Assembly (NCBI RefSeq): GCF_000241345.1
Contig: NZ_BAED01000061.1
Location: 124,001-188,000 of the forward strand
Length of the DNA stretch: 64,000 nt
From: Gordonia amarae NBRC 15530
Lineage (GTDB): Bacteria > Actinomycetota > Actinomycetes > Mycobacteriales > Mycobacteriaceae
Reading direction: 5' to 3'
Below the pieces are notes generated by a model. The model worked only from the letters and a program-made list of their open reading frames with translations, did not search any database and had not been told where the DNA came from. This document shows, piece by piece, positions 24,277 through 33,798 of the stretch (positions are counted from its first letter, which is position 1; every line of letters starts with the position of its first letter). The position numbers and the translations under genes are program-made.

Positions 24277-27200
24277 TCATGAGGCGGCCACCTGCTCGGA
24301 GGCGGCGGCCCACAGGCCGGCGTAGTGACCACCGGCGGTGACCAGCTCGTCATGGGAGCCGTCCTCGACGATCACGCCGTTGTCCACCACCAGGATCCGG
24401 TGCGAGGCGCGGGCGGTGTGCAGGCGATGGGCGATGACGATGGTCGTGCGGCCACTGGCGACCAGTCCCATCGCCCGCTGCACCCGCGACTCGGTGGCGA
24501 GGTCGAGATTGGCGGTGGCCTCGTCGAGCAGCAGGATCGCCGGATCCACCAGCAGAGCCCGTGCCAGGCTGAGCAACTGCCGCTGCCCCGCCGACAGCGA
24601 GGTGCCCTGTTCGCTGACCGGTGTGAGGTATCCGGCGGGCAGGCCACGGATGAACTCGTGCGCACCCACCGCGCGTGCGGCCCGCTCCACCTCGAGGTCC
24701 GAGGCGCCGGGGCGGCCGTAGGCGATATTGGAGCGGATGGTGCCGCTGAACAGGAACGGTTCCTGCGGAACGAAACCGAGCTGATGCCGGTACGACGGCA
24801 GGTCGAGCTGCTTCAGCGGCACCCCGTCGATGCGGACCGTCCCGTTGTCCGGATCGTAGAACCGGGCAACCAGTTTCATCAGCGTCGACTTGCCCGCGCC
24901 GGTGGTGCCGACCAGCGCCACCACCTGTCCGGATGGAATGTGCAGCGACACGTCGTCCATCACGACGAGCCCGGTGGATTCGTAGGCGAAGGTGACGTCA
25001 TCGAGATCGATGTCGCCGCGCAGCCGGCCCGGGACGACGGGCGCCTCGGCGGCCGGTGTGGCCGACGGGGTGCGCAGCAGGTCCCCGAGCTGACCGGCCG
25101 CGACCTTGGCCTGCAACCATTGGTCGAACACCGACGACAGCTGCCGGATCGGCGCGAAGAACTGGTCGAGGTACAGCAGGAACGCCACCAGCACACCGGC
25201 GGTGAGGTGTCCCGCGGCGAACATGCTCGCCCCCGCCCCGAGCGCGGTGGCCTTGGCGATCACGCTGAGGAAGTCGATGAACGGAAAGAACCTGGCCTGC
25301 AATTCGTATGACCGCTCCCGGGCCGCGCAGTAGCTTTCGGCCAGGCCCGCGAACCGACGTTCGTTGGCGCTCTGCCGGTTGTACGCCTGGCTGACGGTGA
25401 CTCCGTTGAGGCTTTCCTGCATGTCAGCGTAGAGCACCGAGATCCGTTCCCGGGCCACCAGATACGACCGCGTCGACTTGCGCCCGAACACCGCGGTCGC
25501 CACCACCAGCGGCAATAAGATGATCGAAACAGCCAGCGCCAAGGCGGGATTGAACACCGCGAGGACGACTGCGATACCGCCGCAGGTGAGCAGGCTGACC
25601 AGCGCGGTGACCAGTCCCTGCTGCAGGAGCTGCGCGAAGGCCTCGACGTCCGAGGTCATCCGGGTCATGATCTTGCCGGCCTGGTGCTGCTCGTAGTAGC
25701 CCAGCGAAAGCCGTTGCAGGTGAGCGAAAGTCCGCACACGAAGGCCGAACAGCATCCGCTCGGCGGTCCACTGGGTGAAAAACGTCATGTACCGCTGATT
25801 CACCCAGATGAGCAGTTGCAGCGCCAGCAGCGACCCCACCACCACGTACAGCACGGTGACCGAGTCGCGGACGACCCCGTGGTCGACACCCCACCGGATG
25901 AGGGCGGGCCCGGCCAGCGACGCGAGGGCGTCGATCACCACCAGCAGCACACCCAGGGCGAGCGGCCGGGCGAAGGGCCGGAATACGGCCCCCATCGTGA
26001 AGTGGCTGTTGGGTGCGGTCTGCGCGGCCAGGTCCACCTCGGGTTCACCGGCCAGCGGCGGCAGGGCCGCGACGGCGGCGAGCAGTTCGGGCGATTCGGT
26101 CGCCAGGCTGCCGAGCCGGGAACTGTCGCTGATCGGGCCACCGCCACCGGCCGACGACCGGGCCAGCGCGTCGCCGGCGAAACTGCTCACCTTGGCCGCG
26201 CCGTCGCGGGACACGTCGGCGGGCCATGCCACGGCGTCGACCGCGGTCACCTCACCGGCCGGGGCGGCACCGATGTCGTCGGAGTCGGGTCCCGTCATCA
26301 GTTCCCGGAACAGCTCCGATCGTTCCTGCAGTTCGTCGGGTGTGCCCTGATCGACGATCCGTCCGCCGTCGAGCACGATGACCCGGTCGGCCAGTTGCAG
26401 CGTCGAATAGCGTTTGGCGATGAGCACCGTGGTGCGCTGGGCCAGCACCTCGTCGAAGGAATGATGGATGGCGTGTTCGGTGCGGGCGTCGATCGCCGAC
26501 GTCGCGTCGTCGAGGACCAGGATGCGCGGGTTGGCCAGGGCTGCCCGGGCCAGGGCGATGCGCTGACGCTGCCCGCCCGAGAGGGTGTAACCGCGTTCGC
26601 CCACCACAGTGTCGTAGCCGCCGGGCAGTCCGGAGATGAATCCGTGGGCGTGGGCGGCGACGGCGGCGCGTTCGACCTCGTCGTCGCCGGCGTCGGGGCG
26701 GCCGAAGGCGATGTTGTCGCGGATGGTGGTGGAGAACAGGAAACCTTCCTCGAACACCAGGCCGACGGCGCGACGGATGGATCCGACCGAACAGTCCCGC
26801 AGGTCCTGACCGTCGATGCGGATCTGGCCCGAGGCCGGGTCGTAGAAGCGGGCCAGCAGCAACGCGAGTGTCGATTTGCCGGACCCGGACGCCCCGACGA
26901 TGGCAAGCCGCTCGCCCGGCTCCACCCGCAGCGTGATGTCGGTGAGCACCCGCTCGCCGCCCGCGTAGGCGAAGTCGGCGTGGTCGATCTCGATCAGCCC
27001 GCGCCCGGCCCGCAGGTCGGGGGCGTCGGGCTGCTCGATGACCTCGGACTTCGCGCTCAGCAGGTCGAGCAGCCGCGCCACACCCGCCCGCGCCTGCTGG
27101 CTGGTGGTGAGGATGCTCGACAGAAACCGGACGGGGGTGACCAGTTGCAGGATGTAGCTGGAGAAGGCCAGGTACACGCCCAGGGTGATGTCGCCGTGCA

Positions 27201-28017
27201 TCACCAGCAGCCCACCGAGGGCGAGTACCCCGACCTGGGTGAGGCCCGGGAAGGCGTCGAGCGAGGCCGAGAACCGGGCGGTGATTCGGGCGGCCCGCAG
27301 CCGGGACTGGAACAGGGTGCGGGCCTCGGAGTTCAGGGTGCGCTGTTCCTGCTCCTCCTGACCGAACGCCTTGACCACGCGCACGCCCGTGATGGCTTCC
27401 TCGACCACTCCGGCCACCGCACCCTTGTAGACGGCGTCGGTGTAGCTGGCCGGGAAGGTGCGCGCCCGGAACCGGGCCGCCACCCACAGGAACAGCGGGA
27501 CGGCTATCACCATCACCAGCGACAGCAGCGGTGACAGGTACAGCATCACGATGAGCGCGCTGGTCAGGAGCGTGAGGTTGCCGGCGAGCAGGCCCAGTTG
27601 CTGCAGGAACATCTGGATCAGGGTCAGGTCACTGGTGGCCCGCGACATCACATCACCGGTTCGGAACCGTCCCCGGGCTCCCGCGTCGAGGTGCTGCATC
27701 TGCCGGTGGACGCGTTCCTGCAGGTCGCGTTGCCCGCGGGCAGCCGCCCGGAAGCCCACGGAGCGGCGCAGGTACTGCAACGCGAAGCACAGCACACCCA
27801 CCGCGAGCAGGATGGTGATCCAGGTGCCGAGCGACTGCTTGTCGGTGACGATGCAGTCGTCGACGATCCGCTGCTGGATCAGCGGAATGGCGGCAAGGGT
27901 CATCTGGGCGAGCACGGACAGCACGATCCCGGCGCGTATCCTGCGCAGGTTGGCCCGGCCGAGTAAAGGCGCCAGCAATGTGAGCGTTCCCCGACCGTCT
28001 TTTACCTTCGAGCTCAC
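24277..28017 (-). CDS. Fused double ABC exporter (Rv0194-like multidrug efflux type)
   Basis: A single 1246-residue chain with the order TMD1-NBD1-TMD2-NBD2. NBD1 has Walker A GASGSGKST (375-383), signature LSGGQ (479-483) and Walker B ending LDDATSAID, so Asp504 replaces the catalytic Glu; its Q-loop reads VFEE rather than V-x-Q. NBD2 has Walker A GTTGAGKST (1037-1045), Gln1085, signature LSAGQ and the normal LLLDEATANLD with Glu1166. One ATP site is therefore degenerate, as in many heteromeric exporters. A Ser/Ala/Gly-rich linker joins the halves. It resembles mycobacterial Rv0194, a multidrug efflux pump. GTG 28017 is the likely start. The AT-rich 241-base gap upstream carries three (G)GTAAAC/GATAAAC repeats (28122-28190) that could be control sites. 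Confidence 0.92.
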   Translation of the reverse strand: MSSKVKDGRGTLTLLAPLLGRANLRRIRAGIVLSVLAQMTLAAIPLIQQRIVDDCIVTDKQSLGTWITILLAVGVLCFALQYLRRSVGFRAAARGQRDLQERVHRQMQHLDAGARGRFRTGDVMSRATSDLTLIQMFLQQLGLLAGNLTLLTSALIVMLYLSPLLSLVMVIAVPLFLWVAARFRARTFPASYTDAVYKGAVAGVVEEAITGVRVVKAFGQEEQEQRTLNSEARTLFQSRLRAARITARFSASLDAFPGLTQVGVLALGGLLVMHGDITLGVYLAFSSYILQLVTPVRFLSSILTTSQQARAGVARLLDLLSAKSEVIEQPDAPDLRAGRGLIEIDHADFAYAGGERVLTDITLRVEPGERLAIVGASGSGKSTLALLLARFYDPASGQIRIDGQDLRDCSVGSIRRAVGLVFEEGFLFSTTIRDNIAFGRPDAGDDEVERAAVAAHAHGFISGLPGGYDTVVGERGYTLSGGQRQRIALARAALANPRILVLDDATSAIDARTEHAIHHSFDEVLAQRTTVLIAKRYSTLQLADRVIVLDGGRIVDQGTPDELQERSELFRELMTGPDSDDIGAAPAGEVTAVDAVAWPADVSRDGAAKVSSFAGDALARSSAGGGGPISDSSRLGSLATESPELLAAVAALPPLAGEPEVDLAAQTAPNSHFTMGAVFRPFARPLALGVLLVVIDALASLAGPALIRWGVDHGVVRDSVTVLYVVVGSLLALQLLIWVNQRYMTFFTQWTAERMLFGLRVRTFAHLQRLSLGYYEQHQAGKIMTRMTSDVEAFAQLLQQGLVTALVSLLTCGGIAVVLAVFNPALALAVSIILLPLVVATAVFGRKSTRSYLVARERISVLYADMQESLNGVTVSQAYNRQSANERRFAGLAESYCAARERSYELQARFFPFIDFLSVIAKATALGAGASMFAAGHLTAGVLVAFLLYLDQFFAPIRQLSSVFDQWLQAKVAAGQLGDLLRTPSATPAAEAPVVPGRLRGDIDLDDVTFAYESTGLVVMDDVSLHIPSGQVVALVGTTGAGKSTLMKLVARFYDPDNGTVRIDGVPLKQLDLPSYRHQLGFVPQEPFLFSGTIRSNIAYGRPGASDLEVERAARAVGAHEFIRGLPAGYLTPVSEQGTSLSAGQRQLLSLARALLVDPAILLLDEATANLDLATESRVQRAMGLVASGRTTIVIAHRLHTARASHRILVVDNGVIVEDGSHDELVTAGGHYAGLWAAASEQVAAS

Positions 28018-28258
28018 CAGACATCAATCCCTTCGAGCGCCACGGACTTTCAGCGCCGACCGCGATGCCCCTGATGCCGGACGCAATGTCCGATTCTGGG
28101 TCGATCGGGTTTCGACGCATTGATAAACGATACCGGACCACCCCGACGGTAAACGTATTGCCTACTGCCACCGTGTAATTGGTAAACAATTCTTCATTCG
28201 ATCGCAATGAATTTTAAGCCGTACCCCGTCGTCGACGGGCGGACCGATTTCCCTTTGA

Positions 28259-29857
28259 TCATCGGACGCGATACCCGAAGGACGCGAGTTTCGGCCCGTC
28301 ACCACCGTCGAAGCGGACGGTCACTTTCCAATTCCCCGCTGCGGGAACGATGAGGCCATCACTGCGCCACACCGTCTCCGCGGGGCCGGAGCCGGTGCCG
28401 TCCGGTGCGCGCAGGACAGTCACCGGAAGTCGCGCGACGTTCGCCTCGGCCGAGGACAGTTCGATGTCGAGATCGGGTTCACGCACCGCGGCTCCGCCGG
28501 CCCGTGCGTCACGCCGGTACCGCACCGTGATCGTCTGGTCGCCGCGCCGGATCGTGTCGATACCGACGTCGAGCACCCGGGCCTGCCCGAAGTCGAGCGT
28601 GGCCTCCACCTGTGTGGTGTAGCTGTCACGGGCGGGGGTCGTCGAGGACAGCACGGCGGTCGCCGCGGCGATCACCACCACGAGCGCGAGTTCACCGATG
28701 ACGACGCCACGCCCGGTATCGGTCCGCGCGTATCTGCGGTAGGCCCAGAATCCCGCCGCGACGGCGATCGCCACCGCACCGGCCTTCACCAGCAGCACGA
28801 TCCCGTAGGTGGTGGTGCCGAGTGCGGCCACCGGATCGACCTGCAGCACAGCCAGGATCACCCCGGATACGATGACGAGCGCGACGTGTCCGAGCGCCAC
28901 TCGGTGCCATCGTGCGACGCGGCTGTGCGCGGGGGCGAGCAGTGCGAGCACCGCCACCCCACCGAGCCACACCGACATCGCGTACACGTGGATGAGGGTG
29001 TCGATGAAGGCCACCGGCCAGCGGTCGGCCGACCCGCCGTGCCCGCCCAGCGCGACCGCGGTCAGTGCGCCCGCCGCCGCGAGGTAGCCGGTGTACCGTC
29101 CACCGCGCAGCCTGGTGACGCCGCAGGCGACAGACAGGTTCAGGACGGCGGCGAGCGCGATCGACCAGCCCGCGGAGGTCCTCAGGACATCGCCCGCGAC
29201 ATCGGTGGTGACCGCGCTCAGACCACCGGCGTGCTGTGCGCTCAGCACGATGAACCGGCCCAGCAATCCGAGCAGCAGGATCACCGCACCGGCCTGGTGG
29301 GTGCGGGTGAATCTGTTGCCGGACAGCATTTCTGGCCACACCATCCGTGCGGCCAGGAGCAGTCCGGCGGTCAGGATGACACCGAGATACACCGCGGTCT
29401 TGGCCACCCAGCCCCACCGGAGGGCTGTGCTGCTCGCCTCGGTGGCCTTCGGGATCCCGCTCAGGTCGGTGACCGAGCCGACGGTGAACCGGATCGACAA
29501 CGAGATCACGTGGGTATCGGCGGACACCGTCCGCACCGTGGCCAGGTAGGCATTGTCGCCCAGCCCGTCCGCCGGGTCGATCACCACCCGTCGGTTGCCG
29601 TTCTCCAGCCGCACCCCCGACAGCCGCATCCGCTCGCCCTCGGCGGTGATCACCGATGCCGAACCGTCGACAATCGTCACCGGCTCGCTCAGCTCGACGG
29701 TCAGCACATCCGGGACGGAGTCGACATGGCCGCCGTCGGCGGGGTTGCTTGAGACGACGGTGGCGTGCGCCGAGGCCGGTGCCGCCGACGCCACCAGGAT
29801 CACACCGGTCAGCAGTGATGCGAGCAGCGCTGCCGCGGCCCGCAGCGCCGCCGTCAT
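28259..29857 (-). CDS. CopC-CopD fusion, copper resistance/uptake protein
   Basis: A 532-residue membrane protein. After a signal peptide ending SAAPASA, the mature part begins with His (HATVVSSNPADGG), the copper-binding N-terminus of CopC, and carries DTHVISLSIRF from the same domain. Residues ~140-400 form the CopD membrane domain with about eight helices and conserved His (IDTLIHVYAMSVWLGG). A C-terminal extracytoplasmic domain of ~110 residues follows (VEATLDFGQARVLDVGID). The family moves copper between periplasm and cytoplasm. Its ATG overlaps the YcnI gene stop by 4 bases, so the two are coupled. Confidence 0.9.
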   Translation of the reverse strand: MTAALRAAAALLASLLTGVILVASAAPASAHATVVSSNPADGGHVDSVPDVLTVELSEPVTIVDGSASVITAEGERMRLSGVRLENGNRRVVIDPADGLGDNAYLATVRTVSADTHVISLSIRFTVGSVTDLSGIPKATEASSTALRWGWVAKTAVYLGVILTAGLLLAARMVWPEMLSGNRFTRTHQAGAVILLLGLLGRFIVLSAQHAGGLSAVTTDVAGDVLRTSAGWSIALAAVLNLSVACGVTRLRGGRYTGYLAAAGALTAVALGGHGGSADRWPVAFIDTLIHVYAMSVWLGGVAVLALLAPAHSRVARWHRVALGHVALVIVSGVILAVLQVDPVAALGTTTYGIVLLVKAGAVAIAVAAGFWAYRRYARTDTGRGVVIGELALVVVIAAATAVLSSTTPARDSYTTQVEATLDFGQARVLDVGIDTIRRGDQTITVRYRRDARAGGAAVREPDLDIELSSAEANVARLPVTVLRAPDGTGSGPAETVWRSDGLIVPAAGNWKVTVRFDGGDGPKLASFGYRVR

Positions 29858-30702
29858 GACCGGTCCGGACCGCTCTCCCCGCTGCCCACGCTCACGAGAT
29901 CACGTTCTCCGCCTTCACTTTCCGGGACGGCGGCGGCCTCACCGGCGGCCGGGCGCTCTCCCGGCCGGCCGCGCTGCCACAACGCACCGCCGACGGCCGC
30001 GGCACCGAGCGCGACGATCAGTGCCACGACACCGAGAATCCTGGCCACCGGGTCCGATGAATCGGATTCCGCCGCGGCACCGGTGTCGCGATCAGCGCCG
30101 GGAGCGCCCTGGCCGTGCGCACCCTGGCCGTGCGCACCACCGTGGCCTTCCGGTTGGCCGAGCAGGACGGTCGGTGCGGGATGCTCGGGCTCACTGGCCT
30201 CGTCGAGGGCTTCCTCGTTCCACCGCACGACACTGCCGTCGCTGTAGCGCTGTTCGGTGGGCAGCGAGACCGAATCCACACCGGTCGGCCATTTTCCGGC
30301 CGAGAAGGTGAACACACCGAATTCCTGTGCGCCCAAACCGTTCGCGGGGTTGTCGGCCTTCCATTCGATACGGCTGACCCGTTCTGTCTGACCGTCGGGC
30401 GCCGTGATGACCGTGGCCGTCCAGCCGGGAATCGGCAGTGTCCTGGCGGATGCCAGGTCGACGGAGCCGGGGATCGTCACCGTCACCGCCGTGGTGCGCG
30501 CGGTGTCCGATTCGGTGGGGACGATGAGCCGGACCTGACCGTAACCGCCCTGGGCGGGCTGCACCGTCTGGTCGGCCGAGACGTGCGCCGAGGCGGCCCC
30601 GGCGCCGAAGGCGGTCAGACCGAGCGCCCCCAGCGCCACGATCGCTGCCCGCAACCCGTGGCGGGGTCCCGGGTTCTCGTTATGTGACTTGTTGTGTGAC
30701 AT
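29854..30702 (-). CDS. YcnI-like (DUF1775) copper-associated membrane protein
   Basis: A 282-residue protein. Signal peptide to ...GAGAASA, then the mature N-terminal His (HVSADQTVQPAQGGYGQVRLIVP) that binds copper in YcnI-family proteins. The DUF1775 domain runs to about residue 165 (NGLGAQEFGVFTFSAGKWP). A Gly/His/Gln-rich stretch with repeated GAHGQ follows, then one C-terminal membrane helix (VVALIVALGAAAVGGALW) and a charged tail. ATG 30702 with AGGAACG upstream is chosen over a longer frame because it gives a proper signal. It is co-transcribed with the CopC-CopD gene. Confidence 0.88.
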   Translation of the reverse strand: MSHNKSHNENPGPRHGLRAAIVALGALGLTAFGAGAASAHVSADQTVQPAQGGYGQVRLIVPTESDTARTTAVTVTIPGSVDLASARTLPIPGWTATVITAPDGQTERVSRIEWKADNPANGLGAQEFGVFTFSAGKWPTGVDSVSLPTEQRYSDGSVVRWNEEALDEASEPEHPAPTVLLGQPEGHGGAHGQGAHGQGAPGADRDTGAAAESDSSDPVARILGVVALIVALGAAAVGGALWQRGRPGERPAAGEAAAVPESEGGERDLVSVGSGESGPDRS

Positions 30703-30746
30703 GACCGTTCCTGGCCTTTCGATGGTGGTGGGACACCGGGCGCCGG

Positions 30747-32195
30747 CTACCGGGCCGCGACGGCGCGGGCGCGATCGAGGTCGAGGTCGGCGATCACCAG
30801 ATCCCGGATGATCGCCTCCACGAGGCGCGGAACGCCGGTGGGCAGACTCGGCACGTCTCCGACGGGCAGTCCGAAGCTGGCGTTGGCGCCGATCGAGAAC
30901 ACGTGGATGTTCGCCAGCCACGGTGCCTGGCCGGAATCCTTCTCGGTCAGCTCGTAGCCGGGACCGAGATAGGGGACGACACCGAGGATCTCCGAGTCCT
31001 GACCTTCCGGCGGGGTGAAGCGATCGCGCCAGAGCGCGATAAGCGGTGCGATGGAGGCCAGTTCAGTGCGGCTCTCCGGGTTTTGCTGGTAGCCGGTACC
31101 GGCGATCACGAAGTCGTAGGTCGCGGTGCCGTCCTCGGCCTGCACCGTCACCCGGCCGTCGTCCTCGCGCGCCGAGATCCACGGCGCCGACACGTGCAGC
31201 CGGTAATTCCCGAACAGCGCCGCCCGCTCCACCGAGTCCGACGGCACGCTCGCCCCGGCGGTCAAGGTCGCCTTGCGCCTGCGCCACCGTTCCGCATCCG
31301 GCAGATGCGGGAAGGCGTCCTGCACCAGCCGGTTGATCGGTGGTCCGGACGGGTCGGGAATCACCAGTTCGGGGCGTCTGGTGTAGACGTCGACGCTCCC
31401 CGCACCGACCTCCAAAGCGGTTGCCGCCGCGTCGAATGCCGACGCCGCCGCGCCCAGCACGGCCACGGACTTTCCGGTCAGCGCGGCGAAGTCGATGGCG
31501 TCGGCGGTGTGCGCGAACACCGCGGGCGACAGTTCCGCGACCACCTCGGGAATCAGCGGGCCACCGGTTCCGGACACCCCCGCGGCCAGGACCACCTTGC
31601 GGGCGGTCTCGACCCACCGTCGGGTCGTCCCCTCCTCCGGCGAGCCGTCCACCCGCAGCAGGTGGAGGGCGATGTGGCCGTCGTCGGTGGGTTCGATCGA
31701 TTCCAGCCGCACGCCACGGCGCACGTCGACACCGACCTGTTCGCGGAACCAGTCCAGGTAATCGGCCCAGTCGCCGGTGGGAATGCGCCCGAGTTGGTCG
31801 AATCCGCCCACACCGTGCGTCGCGTCGTACCAGGCGCGGAACGACAATGCCGGGACTCCCAGCTCCGGCCCGGCCAGGGTCTTCGGCGTCCGCAGTGTGC
31901 GCATGCGCGCCGTGCTGCGCCAGGCCAGGCCGGCGGTGGTGGGGGCGGCGTCGATCACGCTGATCCGGCGCACGCCACGTCTGCGCAGACCGAACGCCGC
32001 GGTCACACCGGTCTGCCCGGCGCCGACGATCAGCACGTCGTGGTCGGCACCCCCGTTGTCGCCGGGTTCATCGATCAGATTCGCGAGGTCGTGATAGCCG
32101 AGAAGGCGCAATGATTCCTGCGCATCGCGCGAGGCCTGGTCATCGGAGATTCCCGGATTCGAACGGATATCTTCCGGGGGGTTGTCAACAGTCAT
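30747..32195 (-). CDS. Flavin-containing monooxygenase-like FAD/NAD(P)-binding protein
   Basis: A 482-residue oxidoreductase. The N-terminal FAD motif is VLIVGAGQTGVTAAFGLRRRG with the acidic end at VIDAAP; a second dinucleotide fold is VAVLGAAASAFDAAATALEVG, and FVIAGTGYQQNPES is the FMO-type closing motif. It starts at ATG 32195; ATG 32231 is an alternative. It is divergent from a DszC/SfnB-like monooxygenase and next to another further right, so a role in oxidising an organosulfur compound is plausible. The substrate is unknown. Confidence 0.82.
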   Translation of the reverse strand: MTVDNPPEDIRSNPGISDDQASRDAQESLRLLGYHDLANLIDEPGDNGGADHDVLIVGAGQTGVTAAFGLRRRGVRRISVIDAAPTTAGLAWRSTARMRTLRTPKTLAGPELGVPALSFRAWYDATHGVGGFDQLGRIPTGDWADYLDWFREQVGVDVRRGVRLESIEPTDDGHIALHLLRVDGSPEEGTTRRWVETARKVVLAAGVSGTGGPLIPEVVAELSPAVFAHTADAIDFAALTGKSVAVLGAAASAFDAAATALEVGAGSVDVYTRRPELVIPDPSGPPINRLVQDAFPHLPDAERWRRRKATLTAGASVPSDSVERAALFGNYRLHVSAPWISAREDDGRVTVQAEDGTATYDFVIAGTGYQQNPESRTELASIAPLIALWRDRFTPPEGQDSEILGVVPYLGPGYELTEKDSGQAPWLANIHVFSIGANASFGLPVGDVPSLPTGVPRLVEAIIRDLVIADLDLDRARAVAAR

Positions 32196-32330
32196 GGCAA
32201 CCGACACTAAGCACAGTCCACCGCCGGACAACCGAACTTCTTCTACGTGAATCTTTTAGCGCCGCAAGGTTGACCGGGCACGGCATCGAACGCACGATGG
32301 GGCCACCGCAATTGACGACTGGAGATCATT

Positions 32331-33596
32331 GTGACCGACACCATCGAATCACCCGCTGCCACAAAAGAATCAGCGCAAGCACAACCCGTGACAGGAACCA
32401 GCGCCGCCCCGCCCGCGCCGGACTCCCCGGAGCTGCGGGAGATCATCGCCGAGATCGCCGAGGATGCCAAGAGGCGCAGGCAATCCGGCGGCGGACGTCC
32501 CGAGCACGCGCTGAAACTGATCCGCTCGCACAAGCTCGGCGCGGTCCGGCTTCCCGCCGAACTCGGCGGTGCCGGCTATTCCAAGCGGGACCTGTACAGC
32601 CTGATCATCAGGCTCGCCGAGGCCGACCCCGATGTGCCGCATATCCTGCGCATCCATTGGGGTTTCACCGAGGACCGGCTTCGGCTGCGGGGTCAGGAAA
32701 GCGACCGGCAGTGGCTGACGAGCATCGCCGACGGAGTGGTCTTCGGCGGCGTGTCGTCGGAGCTGACCACCAAGACGGTGGGCACCTACAACTACGACAC
32801 CACCCTCACCGTCGACGGTGACGGGTTCCGGTTGAACGGCAAGAAGTTCTACAGCACCGGCAGCCTCTACTCGGACTATCTGCGGGTCACCGCCAGTGAC
32901 GATGCGGGCACGCAGCGTGCCGCTCTCATCCCCGCCGACCGGGAGGGCGTCATCCACGCCGACGACTGGGACGGCATCGGTCAGGCCCAGACGGGCAGCG
33001 GCACAACCATCCTCGACAACGTGTACGTCGCCTCGGACGAGCTGATCAACTTCGACAGCCCGGAGGATCCGAAACGGCCCCGCGGTTCACAGCCGCAGCT
33101 CATCCTGCACGCGATCGCCGCCGGCATCCTGCGCGCGGTGGTGGCCGACGCCGCCGAGCTGCTGCGTACCCGCAACCGCACGTATGTGTACGCGGCGGCG
33201 CCGAAGCCCACCGAGGACCCCCAGCTGCTGGAGGTCGTCGGAAGGCTCTCGTCGGCCGCATTCGTCGCGGAGGCAACGGTTCTCGCCGCCGCCGACGCCC
33301 AGGACGACGCCGCCGCGTACGCGATCGCCAACGGCGCGGTGTGCGACCGGCGTGAGCAGCGCGCCTCGCTCCTGGCCGCCAAGACCAAGGTGGGTATCGA
33401 AGATCTGGCGCTCAAGGCCGCGGGCGATCTGTTCGCGGTGGGCGGTGCCTCGGCCACCCGCTCGTCGGCGCATCTCGACCGGCACTGGCGCAACCTGCGA
33501 ACCCTGTTCTCCCACAACCCGACCCCGTACAAGGCCCGGGTGATCGGAGACCACGAGGTGAACAACACCCCCATCCCCAAGGCCGGCTTCTTCTGA
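32331..33596 (+). CDS. DszC/SfnB-like FMN-dependent monooxygenase (ACAD fold)
   Basis: A 421-residue protein with the acyl-CoA-dehydrogenase fold but not a beta-oxidation enzyme. VVFGGVSSELTTKTVGTYNY, GFRLNGKKFYSTGSLYSDYLRV, NVYVASDELI and the C-terminal THNPTPYKARVIGDH-like pattern (SHNPTPYKARVIGDHEVNN) mark the sulfur-compound monooxygenase group (DszC, SfnB, dibenzothiophene or sulfone oxidation). GTG 32331 is preceded by CTGGAGA. Such enzymes need a separate FMN reductase, which is not in this window. It is divergent from the FMO-like gene. Confidence 0.85.
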   Translation: MTDTIESPAATKESAQAQPVTGTSAAPPAPDSPELREIIAEIAEDAKRRRQSGGGRPEHALKLIRSHKLGAVRLPAELGGAGYSKRDLYSLIIRLAEADPDVPHILRIHWGFTEDRLRLRGQESDRQWLTSIADGVVFGGVSSELTTKTVGTYNYDTTLTVDGDGFRLNGKKFYSTGSLYSDYLRVTASDDAGTQRAALIPADREGVIHADDWDGIGQAQTGSGTTILDNVYVASDELINFDSPEDPKRPRGSQPQLILHAIAAGILRAVVADAAELLRTRNRTYVYAAAPKPTEDPQLLEVVGRLSSAAFVAEATVLAAADAQDDAAAYAIANGAVCDRREQRASLLAAKTKVGIEDLALKAAGDLFAVGGASATRSSAHLDRHWRNLRTLFSHNPTPYKARVIGDHEVNNTPIPKAGFF

Positions 33597-33622
33597 GACA
33601 GCAGGCCTTCGCAGCATGTGCT

Positions 33623-33771
33623 GGTTGAGGTGCGAAGAGCCGCAAGGCGATGAGCCTCGAAACCCGGTGACGACATTGTCAGCTCACCGGGTTTCGAGGC
33701 TCGTCGCTTACGCTCCTCGCACCTCAACCGGCGAATAGAATCCAACGAAAGGGCACCCTCGCACCTCAACC
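33623..33771. repeat. Dispersed palindromic repeat R2, copy 2 plus extra arm
   Basis: GGTTGAGGTGCGA (33623 on) and GCACCTCAACC (33719-33729) bracket GAGCCTCGAAACCCGGTGA and TCACCGGGTTTCGAGGCTC, matching the copy at 15065. A further CTCGCACCTCAACC follows at 33758-33771 with a repeated GCGAA(T/A)AG tail, so the end is partly duplicated. It fills the gap before the convergent LysR gene. Confidence 0.78.
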
Positions 33772-33798
33772 AGCGAAAGGAATCGCGAACACAACCAC

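Noticed and set aside
28122-28190. Operator made of three (G)GTAAAC/GATAAAC repeats before the ABC exporter
   Set aside because: The spacing is irregular and the motif short; it is mentioned with the gene but is too weak for its own feature.
27653-28207. Minus-strand open frame starting MRSNEELFTNYTVAVG before the ABC exporter
   Set aside because: It mostly overlaps the exporter gene in another frame, has no ribosome site and turns into Arg-rich shadow sequence; the upstream part looks like promoter DNA.
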